Shown in pieces: positions 5,367 to 5,695 of a stretch of DNA of 5,695 bases. This DNA is from Deltaproteobacteria bacterium. Its GTDB lineage: Bacteria > Lernaellota > Lernaellaia > JACKCT01. Numbering within the stretch: position 1 is the first letter of the stretch; every line of letters starts with the position of its first letter. The notes under the pieces are model-generated. The model worked only from the letters and a program-made list of their open reading frames with translations, was not told where the DNA came from and did not search any database. The stretch lies in the NCBI GenBank assembly GCA_020633895.1, contig JACKCT010000047.1, positions 1 to 5,695 of the forward strand. The letters are read 5' to 3'. A program made the position numbers and the translations under genes.

Positions 5367-5674
5367 TGCACCACATCCACGCTCGGGCCGGGTTTGCCCA
5401 CGTCGATGGGGCCGAAGCGGTCTTCGTAGCGCTTGACCTGGTCGGCGAGGCTGAGCATGAGGCGCTTGGCGTTTTTCGGCGCCATGATGACGCGGTGTTT
5501 CATCCCCGCCTGCGGGCGGCCGGGCTGCAGGAAGAACGTGTCGATGACGAATTCCGAGTCGGAATGATTGACCATGCAGATATTCGCGTACTCGCCGCCG
5601 GCCTTGTCCGGGTCGACTTTGAGTTCGAGCTTGATCGTCTTGGTACGCGGGGGTTTGCGTTCTTCGTCGGCCAT
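5363..5674 (-). CDS. DUF3467 family protein
   Basis: This 103-residue cytosolic protein matches my memory of DUF3467, a small family of unknown function. The ATG at 5674 has an excellent Shine-Dalgarno (AAGGAG) six bases upstream, at 5686-5681. The Lys/Glu-rich head (1-18) is followed by the typical core. That core is EYANICMVNHSDSEFVIDTF (28-47), then a PGRPQAGMKHRVIMAP segment (51-66), then a helix KNAKRLMLSLADQVKRYEDR (67-86). There is no signal peptide or membrane segment. The family pattern suggests a small beta sheet plus a C-terminal helix. Its TAG stop (5365-5363) overlaps the TAA of the convergent ligase gene. It is GC-rich like the biotin genes. Its promoter lies beyond the right edge. 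Confidence 0.9.
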   Translation of the reverse strand: MADEERKPPRTKTIKLELKVDPDKAGGEYANICMVNHSDSEFVIDTFFLQPGRPQAGMKHRVIMAPKNAKRLMLSLADQVKRYEDRFGPIDVGKPGPSVDVVH

Positions 5675-5695
5675 GGGGGGCTCCTTGGGTTCGAG

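Overview
The window looks like a piece of a moderately GC-rich, Gram-negative-type bacterial chromosome. It encodes lipoproteins and an O-antigen-ligase-type polysaccharide enzyme. Two lipoproteins have a lipobox cysteine followed at once by a long aspartate-rich linker, a style I associate with deltaproteobacteria-like lineages and uncultivated relatives. The biotin synthase carries cysteine substitutions like those reported for enzymes of strict anaerobes. Taxonomy and lifestyle are inferences, not proven here.

Layout from left to right. Positions 1-200 (minus) hold the N-terminus of a poly-Asp lipoprotein that runs off the left edge. Positions 201-404 are non-coding, with a 15-base inverted repeat and a weak hairpin downstream of bioF. 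Positions 405-2751 (minus) are a bioB-bioF operon transcribed leftwards. BioF (8-amino-7-oxononanoate synthase) makes KAPA early in biotin ring assembly, and BioB (biotin synthase) inserts the sulfur in the last step. The genes for the two intermediate steps (bioA and bioD types) are not in this window. Positions 2752-3005 form a divergent intergenic region with a perfect TATAAT for bioB flanked by two GCCTAGGG octamers. Positions 3006-3461 (plus) encode a second poly-Asp lipoprotein with a small cysteine-rich domain. Positions 3693-5366 (plus) encode a polytopic membrane protein of the O-antigen ligase/polymerase family. Its open frame extends back to 3525 and contains the expected first membrane helices but no ATG, GTG or TTG, so its 5' end is either frameshifted or mis-sequenced. 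Positions 5363-5674 (minus) encode a small DUF3467 protein whose stop codon overlaps that of the ligase.

The biotin operon and the DUF3467 gene are clearly GC-rich, while the lipoprotein-ligase block between them (about 2900-5360) is nearer 45-55% GC in hand-counted lines. This fits a cell-surface block of different origin set into a housekeeping neighbourhood. I see no mobile element, CRISPR array, rRNA or tRNA. I do not see a convincing new multigene system. The points most worth a second look are the biotin synthase cluster-ligand pattern, the broken-looking ligase 5' end and the poly-Asp lipoproteins.
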